Source: Bacteroidota bacterium | GTDB taxonomy: Bacteria > Bacteroidota > Bacteroidia > Chitinophagales > Chitinophagaceae | Direction of reading: 5' to 3' | DNA length: 8,119 nucleotides | Assembly (NCBI GenBank): GCA_023423285.1 | Contig: JAFAFV010000119.1 | Span: 1 to 8,119 of the forward strand | Part shown: positions 1 to 7,233 of the stretch, piece by piece | Layout: the number at the start of each line of letters is the position of its first letter | Numbering within the stretch: the stretch's first letter is position 1 | Position numbers and translations under genes: made by a program | Notes under the pieces: model-generated | What the model was told of the DNA's origin: nothing | The model's input: only the letters and a program-made list of their open reading frames with translations | Databases searched by the model: none

Positions 1-2549
1 CTCAAAGAGTCTGCATAACGTATACCTGCAATTGTATCGCGCCTGATTACTGCAGTTGACTGATCAGGGAATGTTCTTTTCACTTCTACAACAATATCCC
101 TGTCAATAGCTTTGCCTATATTAAATATCTTATAGTCTAAAGCAAATTCTGTATCAGCCACTGAAATAAAGCCCGGGCTTACTTTCAAAAACCGGTCTTC
201 TATGGCATAATCAGGTTTGCTGAAATGATAGGTTGCAATGGCAGGATCTCCATTTAATACAAATGCCTCGCTAAGTATTCTTTGAGAAAAATTACTTTCT
301 TCAGGCATAGCCTCAAAAATATTCCTGATGGTATTTTGCATTACGGCACCTAACCCGGCCCCATATTTAAACTGCGACAAATTTTTATAGAAATAGGAAT
401 TATAAAAATCCAAATTATTCGTATACCCCAGGCTGGTGCCTGCAAGCATGGCAATAGAACCGCGTTCGTTGGCAAGCAAATATTTTTCAGAAACCGTTTC
501 GGGCGTTACCAATCTTGTGGGATTGAAAGAAAAAATATTCCCCACATTACAACCCAGCATATTAAAAATAGGGTACTTACCGTGATTGTTATAATTATCA
601 GGATTCTCAATTTTAAAGGCCAGTGCCGTAGATGACGAGTGACCAAAATACGTAAGCAGGCCAATACCATTATTGATCTGGTTGGCCAGCCGCACAGAGC
701 TTAGTTCTTCAACACCTGCAGACAAGCTTTTGATATAATTTGTAACATTTGCGCCATAAAAAGTATCTCTTATAATACCTTTATGACTGTTCAGATAAAA
801 GCTGAGCAGGTCAATGGTGTACTGATCGCTAGCACCTACTATATGTGTAATATCTTTCTTCCAACTGCTCTCCTCTATTAACGGACTGAGCGATGTTAAT
901 TGCTGCTCGTATTGTTTTACTTTGGCCAGATAAGTTTGAAGTTCGGCGCCGCTTATAACAGACACGCGTCCGATGGGTGTAAGCGGCATTGAACTGGCAC
1001 CTTCAGCCGATAGGAGCACATCAGATGCAGGATAACCAAACGTAGGAACCAGATTCAATCGATCAATAGCTGCAGCATTCTCATTGTTTTTTGAATTATA
1101 ATAATCAACCCCTTTACCCACAATAAAAACATACTGTAGCGGGCGAGTAAAACGGCTGCGCGCCCAGCGTAAAAAGTTTCTTACAGCCAACGGATTTTGC
1201 TTTATCCCAAACCCAAATTGATCAACAATCTGGTCAATCACGTAGATATTAGCATTATACGCGCCGCCTGTGGCAGTTTGGCGGTATGCACGGTATTCCT
1301 CAACAGGCTGCGTACTATTAGGCCCCGTAAGCAATGCCCTGTGAGTGATGATCAGGTAATCACCCTGATTGGCAGCAGCGCTGTAATCCACAAAATTTCT
1401 TGTTTCAAAGGCCGTGATATTTTTTACATTAGACACATTGTCATTTACCAGCAAAAGATCCTGCGTGCCGGCAGCTGACTCTGTAAAAACTTTTAATAAT
1501 GTTGGGGATGTGGCATCTACAGCATACCGCTTGCCATTGCTTAGATCATAAAGTATGGTAGTTCCTGCCGATGCATTAAAACCGCTTATCTCAAAATAAG
1601 ATCCTGACATTTTTGATGGCACCTGAAATCTAAAACTGGAAGCGCCGCCAAAATTGAAAGTGCGCGGGTAAGTCATTTGAACCTGGGCCACCCGTATGCG
1701 GTTTGTGTTAGCAGCAACGTTTGACACAACAAAATCTGCATTATTAGACGCGATCAGGCTAACAGGAGCCGTGGTCGTTAACTTTAAAAAATTAAAATTT
1801 AAAAATGTTGTATCAAAGATCAACGAATTGTTTAGGGTAAGTTTGACGTTCCGTGTAGCATTCGAGTTACCGGTTACATTCATATTGATCCTTACCTGCG
1901 GCGCACTGCTACCGGTATAAGCAAATAAATTGCTCTTAGTAAAAGCCCTTGTTCCGCCGTTACTAATGTCAGTGGAAGCCCAGCCTTCAGCATTTTCGTA
2001 TGATGCCGGGTAAACAGCTTCCCCACCTTCGCCGTAAGGCTGCCCCAAATGTATTTGCTCATTAAAATTTTCACTAATAGTATGCAAAAAATAAGGCTCA
2101 GGCACGGCGCCCGCAGGTATGGTTGTAGTAACAGGCATGAGCCGCTTGTTTGGTCCAGCAGGGTTTAACGTAAGAAAGTAAGAGGCCGTATCTGTAAACA
2201 AACTTTTGGAATTATTGATCTGGTGCGCAGGATTACGGTATAAATCATTGTCAGGCTTGCCATCGTTGGCTTCACCCCAAAATTCAATATAGCCGCCGCT
2301 ACCTAGCGGGCCTGATTGCGAGCTGGTATAAACAGGCACCTGCTCACCATTTCTCCATAACTGAAAATGAGCAACGTCTGCAGCGCCAAGACCAATACCT
2401 GCAAGCGCCGCCTGTGAAATGCGGTACAATCCTGTTTCCCTGATCTTAAATTTATAGTAGGTTTTACTATAATCAATCCACTCGTTATTGTACTGCGACA
2501 GTGCAAGTAACGGGCAAAGCGTGCATAATATCAAAAACAGCCTTTTCAT
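1..2549 (-). CDS. porU2: PorU2-like T9SS sortase, C25 cysteine peptidase (partial, C-terminus beyond window)
   Basis: The minus-strand frame is open from the ATG at 2549-2547 to the left edge (849 residues seen). Residues 1-18 look like a signal peptide ending ALS before QYNNEW. A long beta-rich N-terminal region follows to about residue 390. A caspase/gingipain-type C25 domain spans about 395-772: it opens with GDYLIITH (396-403), has the catalytic-type His637 in LTYFGHSS and Cys667 in FNMLGCNVGN, and closes with a GDP motif (767-769). An Ig-like segment begins after it. In the known family, PorU cleaves C-terminal sorting signals of T9SS cargo at the cell surface and attaches the cargo to lipopolysaccharide. 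The adjacent PorV-type gene suggests the less studied PorU2/PorV2 pair; that paralogue label is from memory and less certain than the C25 assignment. Codon usage resembles porV2. The missing C-terminus hides the real length and any sorting domain. Confidence 0.82.
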   Translation of the reverse strand, partial: MKRLFLILCTLCPLLALSQYNNEWIDYSKTYYKFKIRETGLYRISQAALAGIGLGAADVAHFQLWRNGEQVPVYTSSQSGPLGSGGYIEFWGEANDGKPDNDLYRNPAHQINNSKSLFTDTASYFLTLNPAGPNKRLMPVTTTIPAGAVPEPYFLHTISENFNEQIHLGQPYGEGGEAVYPASYENAEGWASTDISNGGTRAFTKSNLFAYTGSSAPQVRINMNVTGNSNATRNVKLTLNNSLIFDTTFLNFNFLKLTTTAPVSLIASNNADFVVSNVAANTNRIRVAQVQMTYPRTFNFGGASSFRFQVPSKMSGSYFEISGFNASAGTTILYDLSNGKRYAVDATSPTLLKVFTESAAGTQDLLLVNDNVSNVKNITAFETRNFVDYSAAANQGDYLIITHRALLTGPNSTQPVEEYRAYRQTATGGAYNANIYVIDQIVDQFGFGIKQNPLAVRNFLRWARSRFTRPLQYVFIVGKGVDYYNSKNNENAAAIDRLNLVPTFGYPASDVLLSAEGASSMPLTPIGRVSVISGAELQTYLAKVKQYEQQLTSLSPLIEESSWKKDITHIVGASDQYTIDLLSFYLNSHKGIIRDTFYGANVTNYIKSLSAGVEELSSVRLANQINNGIGLLTYFGHSSSTALAFKIENPDNYNNHGKYPIFNMLGCNVGNIFSFNPTRLVTPETVSEKYLLANERGSIAMLAGTSLGYTNNLDFYNSYFYKNLSQFKYGAGLGAVMQNTIRNIFEAMPEESNFSQRILSEAFVLNGDPAIATYHFSKPDYAIEDRFLKVSPGFISVADTEFALDYKIFNIGKAIDRDIVVEVKRTFPDQSTAVIRRDTIAGIRYADSL

Positions 2550-2577
2550 TAAAAAACAGCTCTTTATTTTAAATTGA

Positions 2578-3684
2578 TCAATTTTCCCGGTTCCGTTTTC
2601 CCAGGTTGGCTTTTAGCGAAATAACATGAGTAAACAGCGGGTTCGACTGGTTGGCCAAGTTGGCAAAAGCATAATCAATTGCAACAGGCCCTACCCTGAA
2701 ACCGGCGCCAGCGCTTGGCTGAAATATCCATACTTTTTTTTGATTTAAAGTATCACCGTCAGCCAATGCTTTTTGAAAATTATTAACTCCGCCTCTTACA
2801 AAGAATACATCCTTATAAGCATACTCCAATCCCAATTTAGGATCCACACTTACAAGATCGCTGCTGATTACAGTATTACGCTTGCCGTCAAAGGTTACGT
2901 CTAAATTGGTTTCGGCAAGTACCGAGGAATTCTTTCCCAAAGAAAACACCTTGCCTGCTGCTAATAACAGCCGTGGTGAAGTCATTTCAGTTGATCGTAC
3001 CGGAATATCATTTTGAGTAAGATATAGCACCTCTTTTTCTTTATCTGTAAAGGTGAAGGACCAGGTATTAAAAGTGCTGGTAATATCTTTACCAACAATA
3101 CCAAACCTCCAGCGGTTCTGCATTATTTGCAGGCCCGCGTCAAGGCCAAAACCCCACGCTTTGGCAAAGCTTCCCACGCTGCGGTGAATCACTTTTGCAT
3201 TGATACCAAAATTAACTGCTTTGTTTTCTGATCTGCTAAGCTGCTGCGCGTAAGAAACCAGCATGGCATAATCGGCAGAAGAAAAAGGTTTGATGTTATT
3301 GTAATTGATAGAACCGTCCGGTTCTACCAAAAAAAGAGTGTTCATGATATCATCCACTGCAAAACGCAGCGCCGTTACTCCAATGGCTCTTTTATTGTTT
3401 GTACCTGGAATAGCAACATTCGCAAAATCGTACTTACCTATGCCTGCAAAATATTCCGAGTGCATCAGATTGATTTGCGTGTTGCTTACATTCACCAGCC
3501 CGGCGGGGTTCCAGTAGCCTGCTGTTCCGTCTGTTACTGATGCGGCCTGCGCGCTGCCCATAGCCATGCCTCTTGCGCCTGCGCCAATATTCAAAAATTC
3601 GTTTGAATATTTTCGGAACTGTGCGTGGGAGTCAACAGCAATCGTTACTAAAAGGATAAAAAAAATTAATTGAAGCGCTTTCAT
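2578..3684 (-). CDS. porV2: PorV2-like outer-membrane protein of the PorV/PorQ T9SS family
   Basis: The protein has 368 residues from the ATG at 3684-3682. I prefer this to the in-frame ATG at 3699 because it gives a clean signal peptide, MKALQLIFFILLVTIAV with a cut near SHA/Q at residue 21. The mature N-terminus carries the PorV-family signature GAGARGMAMG (34-43) and GYWNPAGL (56-63). The rest is alternating beta-strand sequence, as expected for a FadL-like barrel of about this length (PorV is about 390 residues). In characterised T9SS, PorV receives cargo at the outer membrane, binds its C-terminal signal and carries it to the PorU attachment complex. Here the gene ends 28 bases before a PorU-type gene, so the two are probably co-transcribed and work together. 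The PorV2 subtype is inferred from that neighbour. Which cargo this second pair handles cannot be read from the sequence. Confidence 0.8.
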   Translation of the reverse strand: MKALQLIFFILLVTIAVDSHAQFRKYSNEFLNIGAGARGMAMGSAQAASVTDGTAGYWNPAGLVNVSNTQINLMHSEYFAGIGKYDFANVAIPGTNNKRAIGVTALRFAVDDIMNTLFLVEPDGSINYNNIKPFSSADYAMLVSYAQQLSRSENKAVNFGINAKVIHRSVGSFAKAWGFGLDAGLQIMQNRWRFGIVGKDITSTFNTWSFTFTDKEKEVLYLTQNDIPVRSTEMTSPRLLLAAGKVFSLGKNSSVLAETNLDVTFDGKRNTVISSDLVSVDPKLGLEYAYKDVFFVRGGVNNFQKALADGDTLNQKKVWIFQPSAGAGFRVGPVAIDYAFANLANQSNPLFTHVISLKANLGKRNREN

Positions 3685-3704
3685 TAAGATACAAAACAAT
3701 TTTC

Positions 3705-3717
3705 TGAACAGTGTTCA
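3705..3717. promoter_or_regulatory. 13-bp palindrome upstream of porV2, possible operator
   Basis: TGAACA-G-TGTTCA is a perfect inverted repeat with a one-base centre, 21-33 bases upstream of the preferred porV2 start. Just upstream of it in the porV2 direction (forward 3720-3727, reading TTAATTTG on the minus strand) is a 7-of-8 match to the Bacteroidota -7 element TAnnTTTG, so the palindrome would sit at or near the transcription start. A regulator site is an inference; a chance palindrome of this size is quite possible. Confidence 0.25.
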
Positions 3718-3845
3718 CACAAATTAAGATTATTCTGCGAATTTACATTTTACATATTTACTTACCGTATTTTTTAGCTGAATCGGCAATTTTATTCGTT
3801 GAACACGCTTATAACGCAAATACACTCAGCTAACACTTAATGGCG

Positions 3846-3853
3846 TATTTTTG
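3846..3853 (+). promoter_or_regulatory. Candidate Bacteroidota -7 promoter element of tyrS
   Basis: TATTTTTG matches the TAnnTTTG consensus of the Bacteroidota housekeeping sigma factor exactly and ends 17 bases before the tyrS start. No TTTG/TTG -33 box lies at the usual distance; the nearest TTG, at 3799-3801, is too far upstream. If the element is used, the tyrS leader would be very short. The rest of the divergent gap from 3700 to 3870 is AT-rich, and I saw no RNA gene or T-box there. Confidence 0.4.
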
Positions 3854-3870
3854 CCCGCATTAAAAATTGA

Positions 3871-5151
3871 ATGATGGACCTTATTAAAGAACTTACCTGG
3901 CGCGGAATGGTGCAAGACATAATACCCGGCACAAAAGAACAACTGAATAAAGAAGCTACAACGGCATATATTGGTTTTGACCCTACGGCTACCAGCCTGC
4001 ACATTGGCAGCCTGGTACCTATTTTATTATTGGTACATCTGCAAAAAGCCGGGCATAAACCCATTGCACTGGTAGGTGGCGCCACCGGTATGATTGGCGA
4101 CCCCAGCGGTAAAAGCCAGGAGCGCAACCTGCTTAACGAAGAACAACTGGCAAACAATGTGGCGGGCATTAAACAACAACTTGAAAAGTTTTTGGACTTT
4201 GACCCTGCTAACCCCAATGCCGCTAAAATGGTAAACAACTACGACTGGTTTAAAAATATATCCTTCCTTGATTTTTTACGCGACGCGGGCAAACATATTA
4301 CCGTGAATTATATGATGGCGAAAGACAGTGTAAAAAAACGTTTTGAAGGTGAAGTGGGCATCAGTTATACCGAGTTTGCTTACCAGTTGATGCAGGGTTA
4401 CGACTTTTATCATTTATATAAAGAAGAAAACTGTAAACTTCAAATGGGTGGTAGCGACCAGTGGGGCAATATTACCACCGGTACGGAATTTATACGCCGT
4501 AAAATAAACGGGGAAGCTTTTGCTTTTACATGCCCCCTCATTAGAAAAGCCGATGGTACAAAATTTGGCAAAACCGAACAGGGCAACGTGTGGCTGGACC
4601 CTGCAAAAACCACTCCTTACCAGTTTTACCAGTTCTGGCTGAACGCCAGCGATGAAGATGCTGAAAACTGGATCAAAATTTTTACTTTTTTAGATGAAGC
4701 ATCTATAGCTGCATTGATCAGCGATCACCGGCAAAATCCCGGCAGGCGCGAACTGCAAAAAACACTTGCCAAAGAAATCACCATTTTTGTTCACGGCGAA
4801 GCCGAATACCTGAAAGCGGTGGAAACCACGGAAAAACTTTTTGCCAGCCAAACAAAACCCGCAGAGGAAATGAGCATAGAAGACCTGGAAAGTATGGAAG
4901 GCGTGATCAGGGCAAAACTGGAACCTGAAAAAATTGCGGCCGGTATTGACATCATCAGCCTGCTGGCTGATACAAAAATTACTGCCAGCAAAGGCGAAGC
5001 GCGCAAGCTGGTACAGGGCGGCGGCATCAGCCTTAACCGCAAAAAAGTGGAGGATGTGGCGCTAAGTATAAACAGCAGCTACCTGTTGCATGACAAATAC
5101 CTGCTGTTACAAAAAGGCAAAAAGCATTATTTTTTGGTGGAGGTGAATTAG
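3871..5151 (+). CDS. tyrS: Tyrosyl-tRNA synthetase
   Basis: The 426-residue protein aligns along its whole length with E. coli TyrS (424 residues). It is the cytoplasmic class I enzyme that charges tRNA-Tyr with tyrosine using ATP. Visible motifs, in order, are GFDPTA (35-40), the first signature as HIGS (44-47), GGATGMIGDPSGKS (69-82), the tyrosine-pocket residues Tyr171, Gln175 and Asp178 in YQLMQGYD, GGSDQWGN (193-200) and the second signature KFGKT (231-235). An S4 RNA-binding domain occupies about 357-424. The first signature ends in Ser instead of the usual second His. Two ATGs lie in tandem (3871 and 3874); either fits, as no Shine-Dalgarno is present. The gene is transcribed divergently from porV2. 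Its stop shares two bases with the stop of a broken exonuclease gene end coming the other way. It is intact and not part of the island. Confidence 0.97.
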   Translation: MMDLIKELTWRGMVQDIIPGTKEQLNKEATTAYIGFDPTATSLHIGSLVPILLLVHLQKAGHKPIALVGGATGMIGDPSGKSQERNLLNEEQLANNVAGIKQQLEKFLDFDPANPNAAKMVNNYDWFKNISFLDFLRDAGKHITVNYMMAKDSVKKRFEGEVGISYTEFAYQLMQGYDFYHLYKEENCKLQMGGSDQWGNITTGTEFIRRKINGEAFAFTCPLIRKADGTKFGKTEQGNVWLDPAKTTPYQFYQFWLNASDEDAENWIKIFTFLDEASIAALISDHRQNPGRRELQKTLAKEITIFVHGEAEYLKAVETTEKLFASQTKPAEEMSIEDLESMEGVIRAKLEPEKIAAGIDIISLLADTKITASKGEARKLVQGGGISLNRKKVEDVALSINSSYLLHDKYLLLQKGKKHYFLVEVN

Positions 5152-5367
5152 TTTAAAAACTTCACCTTTTGCGGGTACCTTTTAGCATAGCTGAAAAGCA
5201 TATTGGTGATGGCGCTGTTTTCTTTATACGGCGTAACCACATCCTTAAAATATTCGGGCTGTTCTATTTGCACATCGCTGTCAATGAAACCCATACCGTA
5301 AAATTTACCTTTCCATACCAGGATGCAGCTTTTTTCGTCAGTGTTAATGCCTTTGTCAATAATAGCA
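5148..5367 (-). pseudogene. Stranded 3' end of an exonuclease/GIY-YIG nuclease gene
   Basis: On the minus strand, 72 codons (from Ala at 5366-5364) continue the same reading as the last part of the gene at 7724-8119 and end in TAA at 5150-5148. That stop overlaps the tyrS stop (5149-5151). The peptide includes SCILVWKGKFYGMGFID and differs from the other copy by one residue in the shared part (Asp for His before VVTPY) and in the last residues (FLN instead of FFGADV). It has no start and no catalytic domain, and its reading is cut abruptly at 5367, where unrelated plus-strand sequence begins. I read it as the original 3' end of the neighbouring nuclease gene, separated from its body by the inserted island. 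The tight convergent overlap with tyrS suggests this was the ancestral arrangement. Confidence 0.8.
5155..5367. repeat. Left copy of a 213-bp direct repeat flanking the island
   Basis: The stretch matches 7740-7952 in the same orientation at a fixed offset of 2585 with no gaps. I count six differences, at 5163, 5180, 5208, 5217, 5229 and 5243, which is about 97 percent identity. The last 124 bases (5244-5367) are identical. Read in the minus-strand coding frame, five differences are silent and one swaps Asp for His. Similarity stops sharply at 5367/7952 on one side and around 5155/7740 on the other. Confidence 0.93.
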
Positions 5368-5666
5368 GCAATGGTGCTACTTATGGGGCAACTAAAATGT
5401 CAAAAGAAGGTTGGGGGGCTGTTATTGCTCACGAAGTTTTACATTTAGTAATTGTTGCGGGAGGAAGAGTTCCTACTGAAACAAATTTAACTCATCATAC
5501 CGAAATATTTAGAAACTATGTGAATCCGACTAAAAGCTTATTGATTGATGCTTTTGGAGTTTCGGAAACTGATGCAATTAAACTGGCTTTGGGTGGCTTG
5601 GGAGATTTATGGAATTTTTCAAATTTTGCATCATTGGCAGACAGCGAGTATGGAGTCACATTATAA
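5368..5666 (+). pseudogene. Orphan C-terminal toxin tip, HExxH metallopeptidase-like (5' truncated)
   Basis: The plus-strand frame from the breakpoint to the TAA at 5664-5666 encodes about 99 residues that look like the end of a larger protein. It contains a zincin-type motif HEVLH (5430-5444) within WGAVIAHEVLHLVI. After it come a possible third ligand in THHTEIF, an amphipathic stretch (NYVNPTKSLLIDAF) and a LALGGLGDL segment. This pattern resembles C-terminal metallopeptidase-like domains of Bacteroidota polymorphic (Rhs-type) toxins; that is a recollection of family style, not a search result. The frame also runs open leftward through the antisense of the duplicated gene end, but that part is explained by the nuclease gene. 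An ATG at 5397 could give an 89-residue product, though no promoter is visible. Most likely it is a non-functional or recombination-reserve fragment. An exported protein follows 51 bases later. Confidence 0.5.
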
Positions 5667-5717
5667 CAAAGGTACAATGTGTAACGCTTTATAAAATTCA
5701 CTAATTAATGGCATAAT

Positions 5718-6299
5718 ATGAAACACACCACTACTATCTTTTTCTCAACTATTTATTTATTTATAAATGAACTGAATGCAAAAAGCCAGAGCAGCGCTAT
5801 AATCAACAATAGTGATACTACTATCCTAAATGTTGTAAAAGATATAAAGGAGTTTGAGAATATTATAAGATGGAGTGTTTATCAACATAATGATACACTA
5901 TCAAAAGTTATTTATCAGAAAGAAGTTTTATTCTTTAAATTTAATGTGAATAAAAGTGGACGAATCGAAAATATAAAATGTTCAGAAAAACAACCTAAAC
6001 TGTTAATTGATATCATTACTACCAGTTTACGAAATATGAAAATTGGAACGCCTCAATTTAATAACACTGATTCAGGATTATTTGTACTGCCTGTTTGCTA
6101 TAACTACCTGGGAGAGTCGTATAGCCCTGAAAAGCAGTTCAATACTAACACCAATATAGATTACAATGATTTAGATTCATATATTAACTTAAACAAAAAC
6201 GGCTTTTTTGATAATGCGAAAACAGGCGGTATTTTAAAAGGATTGAAATGCACCTTTCTTCCCTGGATTAAAATCAGTCCACCTGAATCCTTTCGTTGA
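5718..6299 (+). CDS. Exported protein with weak TonB C-terminal-like domain, possible immunity protein
   Basis: The ORF encodes 193 residues. The N-terminus MKHTTTIFFSTIYLFINELNAKS looks like a Sec signal peptide of roughly 20-23 residues without a lipobox cysteine, so the product is probably periplasmic or outer-membrane associated. Residues about 47-132 have the rhythm of a TonB C-terminal domain: FENIIRWSVYQHNDTLSKV, then VLFFKFNVNKSGRIENI, an amphipathic helix, and LFVLPVCYNY. This similarity is by eye and weak. The last 20 or so residues (from about GILKGLKC) look unlike the rest, and nothing coding continues after the stop, so the natural C-terminus may have been replaced at a junction. 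The gene lies 51 bases after the HEVLH toxin tip. Immunity to that toxin is inferred from position and export only; a hypothetical protein of another role remains possible. Confidence 0.5.
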   Translation: MKHTTTIFFSTIYLFINELNAKSQSSAIINNSDTTILNVVKDIKEFENIIRWSVYQHNDTLSKVIYQKEVLFFKFNVNKSGRIENIKCSEKQPKLLIDIITTSLRNMKIGTPQFNNTDSGLFVLPVCYNYLGESYSPEKQFNTNTNIDYNDLDSYINLNKNGFFDNAKTGGILKGLKCTFLPWIKISPPESFR

Positions 6300-6489
6300 T
6301 TCCAAACTCCTTCTTGGACAAGTTGGGTAAAAAATCAGTAAATCCGAAAGTTATAAAGCCAAAAAGACCATAGACGAACAACAGTAAATGGAATGATCAC
6401 TGATTCATGGTAGTGGTTCAACATATAGGCTCAGCAACGAGTGTCGTACAATTAAAATAATATCCACTTTGGTAAGCTACGAGGAAAAA
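6300..6489. other. Junction region without a convincing gene
   Basis: These 190 bases follow the stop of the exported protein and precede the first ATG of the second toxin-like gene. Several stops fall in each plus frame up to 6396. The toxin frame is open from 6397, giving about 31 residues upstream of its first ATG that look like no known linker. I found no clear promoter, hairpin terminator or transposase remnant on either strand. It is probably the scar where a full-length toxin gene lost its upstream part. Confidence 0.35.
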
Positions 6490-7233
6490 ATGCCGCCAAC
6501 GATGATGTCGGCCAATGGTACGGGAACCGGCGATACCGGTGACGATACAGGGGATGACTCTTATTTTGATTCACAGGAACTGGAAACGGTGATAGTAACC
6601 GCCGTTAATACCGGCACCGGCGATACCTGGGACACAGGCTGGGCCGACAGCTACGATACACGCCCCACTACCACCGACCCCGAACCTCCCTATAATTGTA
6701 ATTGTGGGGGTGGGGGTGGTGAAACTCCATCAGAAGATGCTTCTGCACCATTATTAAAACTCTCACAATCCGATTCTTTAAAATATCCTAGACTCGCCTC
6801 CATGATAAAAAGTCTTAGAACCTATGTCATTAATGATGTTAAAGTAATGGATGCTTTACTGGAATTCACTGGATATACAAGATCAGAGATTCTAAACTTG
6901 TTGAAATATGGTAATGGTCCACTGGTCATAATAAACGAGGCTACCGGAAGAATTGGACATTTTGACAGAAGTACCAATACATTGGAACTTACAGCATCTT
7001 ATGTGCGGGGTTTAGAATTATCTGTTCTTAGTTCTACCAAACAAGCAACTTCATTTTTGTTGGCCGTGACAACACTTCATGAGTTTGTTCACTACGGCCG
7101 ATATAACAATAATTCTCCTGATGGGGGCTATGAATACGGTTGGGGGTTTGAGGAAATGGCTTATGGGGCAATTATCAATAAAAAAAATGCTTATGAATAT
7201 TCTATTGATTTCTATAAAAAAAGTGGCCAATGA
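6490..7233 (+). CDS. Toxin-like protein: low-complexity linker plus HExxH metallopeptidase-like domain
   Basis: The protein has 247 residues from the ATG at 6490; a TTG at 6469 would add seven. Residues 1 to about 80 are a linker rich in Gly, Thr, Asp and Tyr (GTGTGDTGDDTGDDS, ELETVIVTAV, then NCNCGGGGG), of the kind found before toxin domains in Bacteroidota Rhs-like proteins. From about residue 85 there is a compact domain ending in TTLHEFVHYGRY (HEFVH 197-201) and, 20 residues later, GWGFEEMAYG. HExxH plus a downstream Glu fits a gluzincin-type zinc site, and the whole resembles Tox-MPTase polymorphic toxin domains by eye. There is no signal peptide or secretion domain, so this seems to be a displaced C-terminal tip, or an effector needing a partner. 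The stop overlaps the next start as ATGA (7230-7233), the coupling typical of toxin-immunity pairs. The G/C-rich linker contrasts with the AT-rich domain, suggesting a mosaic origin. Confidence 0.6.
   Translation: MPPTMMSANGTGTGDTGDDTGDDSYFDSQELETVIVTAVNTGTGDTWDTGWADSYDTRPTTTDPEPPYNCNCGGGGGETPSEDASAPLLKLSQSDSLKYPRLASMIKSLRTYVINDVKVMDALLEFTGYTRSEILNLLKYGNGPLVIINEATGRIGHFDRSTNTLELTASYVRGLELSVLSSTKQATSFLLAVTTLHEFVHYGRYNNNSPDGGYEYGWGFEEMAYGAIINKKNAYEYSIDFYKKSGQ
6521..6719 (+). repeat. Degenerate Gly-Thr-Asp repeats and G tracts in the toxin linker
   Basis: The 12-mer ACCGGCGATACC occurs at 6526-6537 and again at 6616-6627, each followed by related GATACAGG/GACACAGG words. The protein shows GTGDTGDD and TGTGDTWDTG. 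Further on, at 6706-6710 and 6712-6716, two G5 runs separated by one T encode the GGGGG stretch. Short repeats and homopolymer runs of this kind can change length by slippage and can serve as recombination points between toxin tips. Confidence 0.6.

Noticed and set aside
1197..2506. Several short frames on both strands inside the porU2 region
   Set aside because: They overlap the continuous 849-codon porU2 frame, which has a signal peptide, C25 motifs and sensible codons; the others show no domain.
3837..4238. Minus-strand frame opposite the start of tyrS
   Set aside because: tyrS is conserved along its whole length; the opposite frame is a shadow.
5169..5666. A 165-codon plus-strand reading frame starting at a TTG inside the left repeat
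   Set aside because: Its first 66 codons are the antisense of the nuclease gene end, and the same antisense peptide appears opposite the intact copy at 7754. Only the part after 5367 is treated as genuine toxin-tip coding.
6285..6302. Inverted repeat GAATC/GATTC at the stop of the 193-residue protein
   Set aside because: A five-base stem without a T run; likely chance.
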